A DNA stretch of 64,000 nucleotides, taken from positions 1,364,001 to 1,428,000 of the forward strand of contig CALSFV010000010.1 of assembly GCA_943737045.1 (NCBI GenBank), in the 5' to 3' direction. Under the pieces are notes generated by a model. The model saw only the letters and a program-made list of their open reading frames with translations, ran no database searches and was not told the DNA's origin. The position numbers and the translations under genes were made by a program. How positions within the stretch are numbered: the first letter of the stretch is position 1; each line of letters begins with the position of its first letter. This stretch comes from Parapristionchus giblindavisi. Lineage: Eukaryota; Nematoda; Chromadorea; Rhabditida; Diplogasteridae. Positions 61,746 to 64,000 of this stretch are shown here, piece after piece.

Positions 61746-64000
61746 GTGATAGAACAAAAAATTCTGAATAAGACTCATTTCAGTTCACGACGATCTGTAA
61801 TTTCATATAGCGGCCATAGTGACCGAAGTACAAAAGTAACTTTCGCTCTGATATGCTCTGATATGATACAAATTGATTTATCACATGTCAAAATGGCAAC
61901 GATACCTGTCGTGTCATATTCCGTTTGAAACAGCAAAAAATTCTGAATAGGACTCATTTCAGTTCACGACGATCTGTAATCTTTTATAGCGGCCATAGTG
62001 ACCGAAGTACAAAAGTAACTTTCGCTCTGATATGGAAAAATTGATTTATCACATTTCAAAATGATTACGATACCTGTCGTGTCATATACCGTTTGAAAGA
62101 GCAAAAAATTCTCAATAAAATTATTGCTTCGTATGTGCAACAGTGGCCACTCCCGCCAAAATACAAAATTATCTTTGTGTTCTCGGTGCATTTTTAGATA
62201 TTAAACAATTCATGACGAGCCAAATGGTTGTGGTGTCATATATCATGTGATAGAACAAAAAATTCTGAATAAGACTCATTTCAGTTCACGACGATCTGTA
62301 ATTTCATATAGCGGCCATAGTAAACGAAGTACAAAAGTTACTTTCGCTCTGATATGCTCTGATATGATACAAATTCATATATCACATGTCAAAATGGCCA
62401 CGATACCTGTCGTGTCGTATTCCGTTTGAAACAGCAAAAAATTCTGAATAGGACTCATTTCAGTTCACGACGATCTGTAATCTTTTATAGCGGCCATAGT
62501 GACCGAAGTACAAAAGTAACTTTCGCTCTGATATGGAAAAATTGATTTATCACATTTCAAAATGATTACGATACCTGTCGTGTCATATACCGTTTGAAAG
62601 AGCAAAAAATTCTCAATAAAATTATTGCTTCGTATGTGCAACAGTGGCCACTCCCGCCAAAATACAAAATTATCTTTGTGTTCTCGGTGCATTTTTAGAT
62701 ATTAAACAATTCATGACGAGCCAAATGGTTGTGGTGTCATATATCATGTGATAGAACAAAAAATTCTGAATAAGACTCATTTCAGGTCACGACGATCTGT
62801 AACTACATATAGCGGCCATAGTAAACGAAGTACAAAAGTTACTTTCGCTCTGATATGCTCTGATATGATACAAATTGATTTATCACATTTCAAAATGATT
62901 ACGATACCTGTCGTGTCATATACCGTTTGAAAGAGCAAAAATTTTGAATAAAATTATTGCTTCGTATGTGCAACAGTGGCCACTCCCGCCAAAATACAAT
63001 ATTATCTTTGTGTTCTCGGTGCATTTTTAGATATTAAACAATTCATGACGAGCCAAATGGTTGTGGTGTCATATATCATGTGATAGAACAAAAAATTCTG
63101 AATAAGACTCATTTCAGTTCACGACGATCTGTAATTTCATATAGCGGCCATAGTGACCGAAGTACAAAAGTAACTTTCGCTCTGATATGCTCTGATATGA
63201 TACAAATTGATTTATCACATGTCAAAATGGCAACGATACCTGTCGTGTCATATTCCGTTTGAAACTGCAAAAAATTCTGAATAGGACTCATTTCAGTTCA
63301 CGACGATCTGTAATCTTTTATAGCGGCCATAGTGACCGAAGTACAAAAGTAACTTTCGCTCTGATATGGAAAAATTGATTTATCACATTTCAAAATGATT
63401 ACGATACCTGTCGTGTCATATACCGTTTGAAAGAGCAAAAAATTCTCAATAAAATTATTGCTTCGTATGTGCAACAGTGGCCACTCCCGCCAAAATACAA
63501 AATTATCTTTGTGTTCTCGGTGCATTTTTAGATATTAAACAATTCATGACGAGCCAAATGGTTGTGGTGTCATATATCATGTGATAGAACAAAAAATTCT
63601 GAATAAGACTCATTTCAGGTCACGACGATCTGTAACTACATATAGCGGCCATAGTAAACGAAGTACAAAAGTTACTTTCGCTCTGATATGCTCTGATATG
63701 ATACAAATTCATTTATCACATGTCAAAATGGCCACGATACCTGTCGTGTCATATACCGTTTGAAAGAGCAAAAAATTGTGAATAAAATTATTGCTTCGTA
63801 TGTAGAACAGTGGCCACTCCCGCCAAAATACAAAATTATCTTTGTGTTCTCGGTGCATTTTTAGATATTAAACAATTCATGACGAGCCAAATGGTTGTGG
63901 TGTCATATATCATGTGATAGAACAAAAAATTCTGAATAAGACTCATTTCAGTTCACGACGATCTGTAATTTCATATAGCGGCCATAGTGACCGAAGTACA
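61746..64000. repeat. Satellite B/B'/C array, continues past the window
   Basis: 501-bp and 333-bp units with the usual variants. One C monomer near 62985 is reached through a 1-bp deletion (AAAAATTTTG). The array is open at position 64000. Confidence 0.92.

Noticed and set aside
94..63763. Dozens of open frames of 60-82 codons on both strands, many with nearly the same protein
   Set aside because: They recur once per satellite monomer, overlap one another antisense, and the monomer lengths (179, 154) shift the frame at every junction. They follow from DNA homogenisation; nothing shows coding selection.

Overview
The window is eukaryotic, almost certainly invertebrate animal DNA. It is about 53 kb of homogenised satellite DNA, broken by a transposon-rich island of about 11 kb. 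A nematode is my best guess, not a demonstrated fact: it rests on the CR1/L2-like reverse transcriptase fragments and on the GGCAA-rich subterminal repeats of the hAT element. There is no sign of a prokaryotic gene, operon, rRNA or complete tRNA. Most 60-82 aa open frames are by-products of the satellite monomers and are not annotated as genes.

Satellite (1-35535, 38182-38287, 49401-64000). Four related monomer types build everything. Type A is a dimer of 321 bp. Type B is 179 bp. B' is 168 bp and lacks one copy of a 10-11 bp internal duplication. Type C is 154 bp. They share landmarks in the same order: a GGCCA block, then a TACAAAA block, then GTGTCATAT, then CAAAAAATTCTGAATA. B+C gives the 333-bp period and B+B'+C gives the 501-bp period. 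These are nested in larger duplications of 915 bp, 1668 bp, 3331 bp, 3397 bp and about 4.5-5.2 kb. A 5'-truncated non-LTR retrotransposon with a 47-bp target duplication lies inside the 3397-bp unit, so it is present twice.

Nested transposons at 35536-38181. A non-autonomous hAT element with an 8-bp target duplication sits in a C monomer. It contains an element with perfect 31-bp inverted repeats, which contains a mariner-type MITE, which contains a 30-bp-arm stem-loop.

Island (38288-49400). This holds a two-copy repeat of about 310 bp and two diverged direct repeats flanking a 138-bp minisatellite. A dead mariner sits in that minisatellite, with a Tc1-like MITE inside it, and truncated copies of the mariner left end have been amplified with the minisatellite. 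Next comes a 2.7-kb element bounded by TTAA with nearly identical arms of about 650 bp. Its arms each end in an ATG and point at each other. One arm opens an acidic 183-aa protein with a two-fold internal repeat, the only frame here that looks like a real, intact, unrecognised gene. The island also holds a diverged inverted satellite fragment.

The window is best read as a satellite array (centromeric, subtelomeric or other heterochromatin) evolving by unequal exchange and acting as a sink for transposons. Nearly identical multi-kb copies may be partly affected by assembly.
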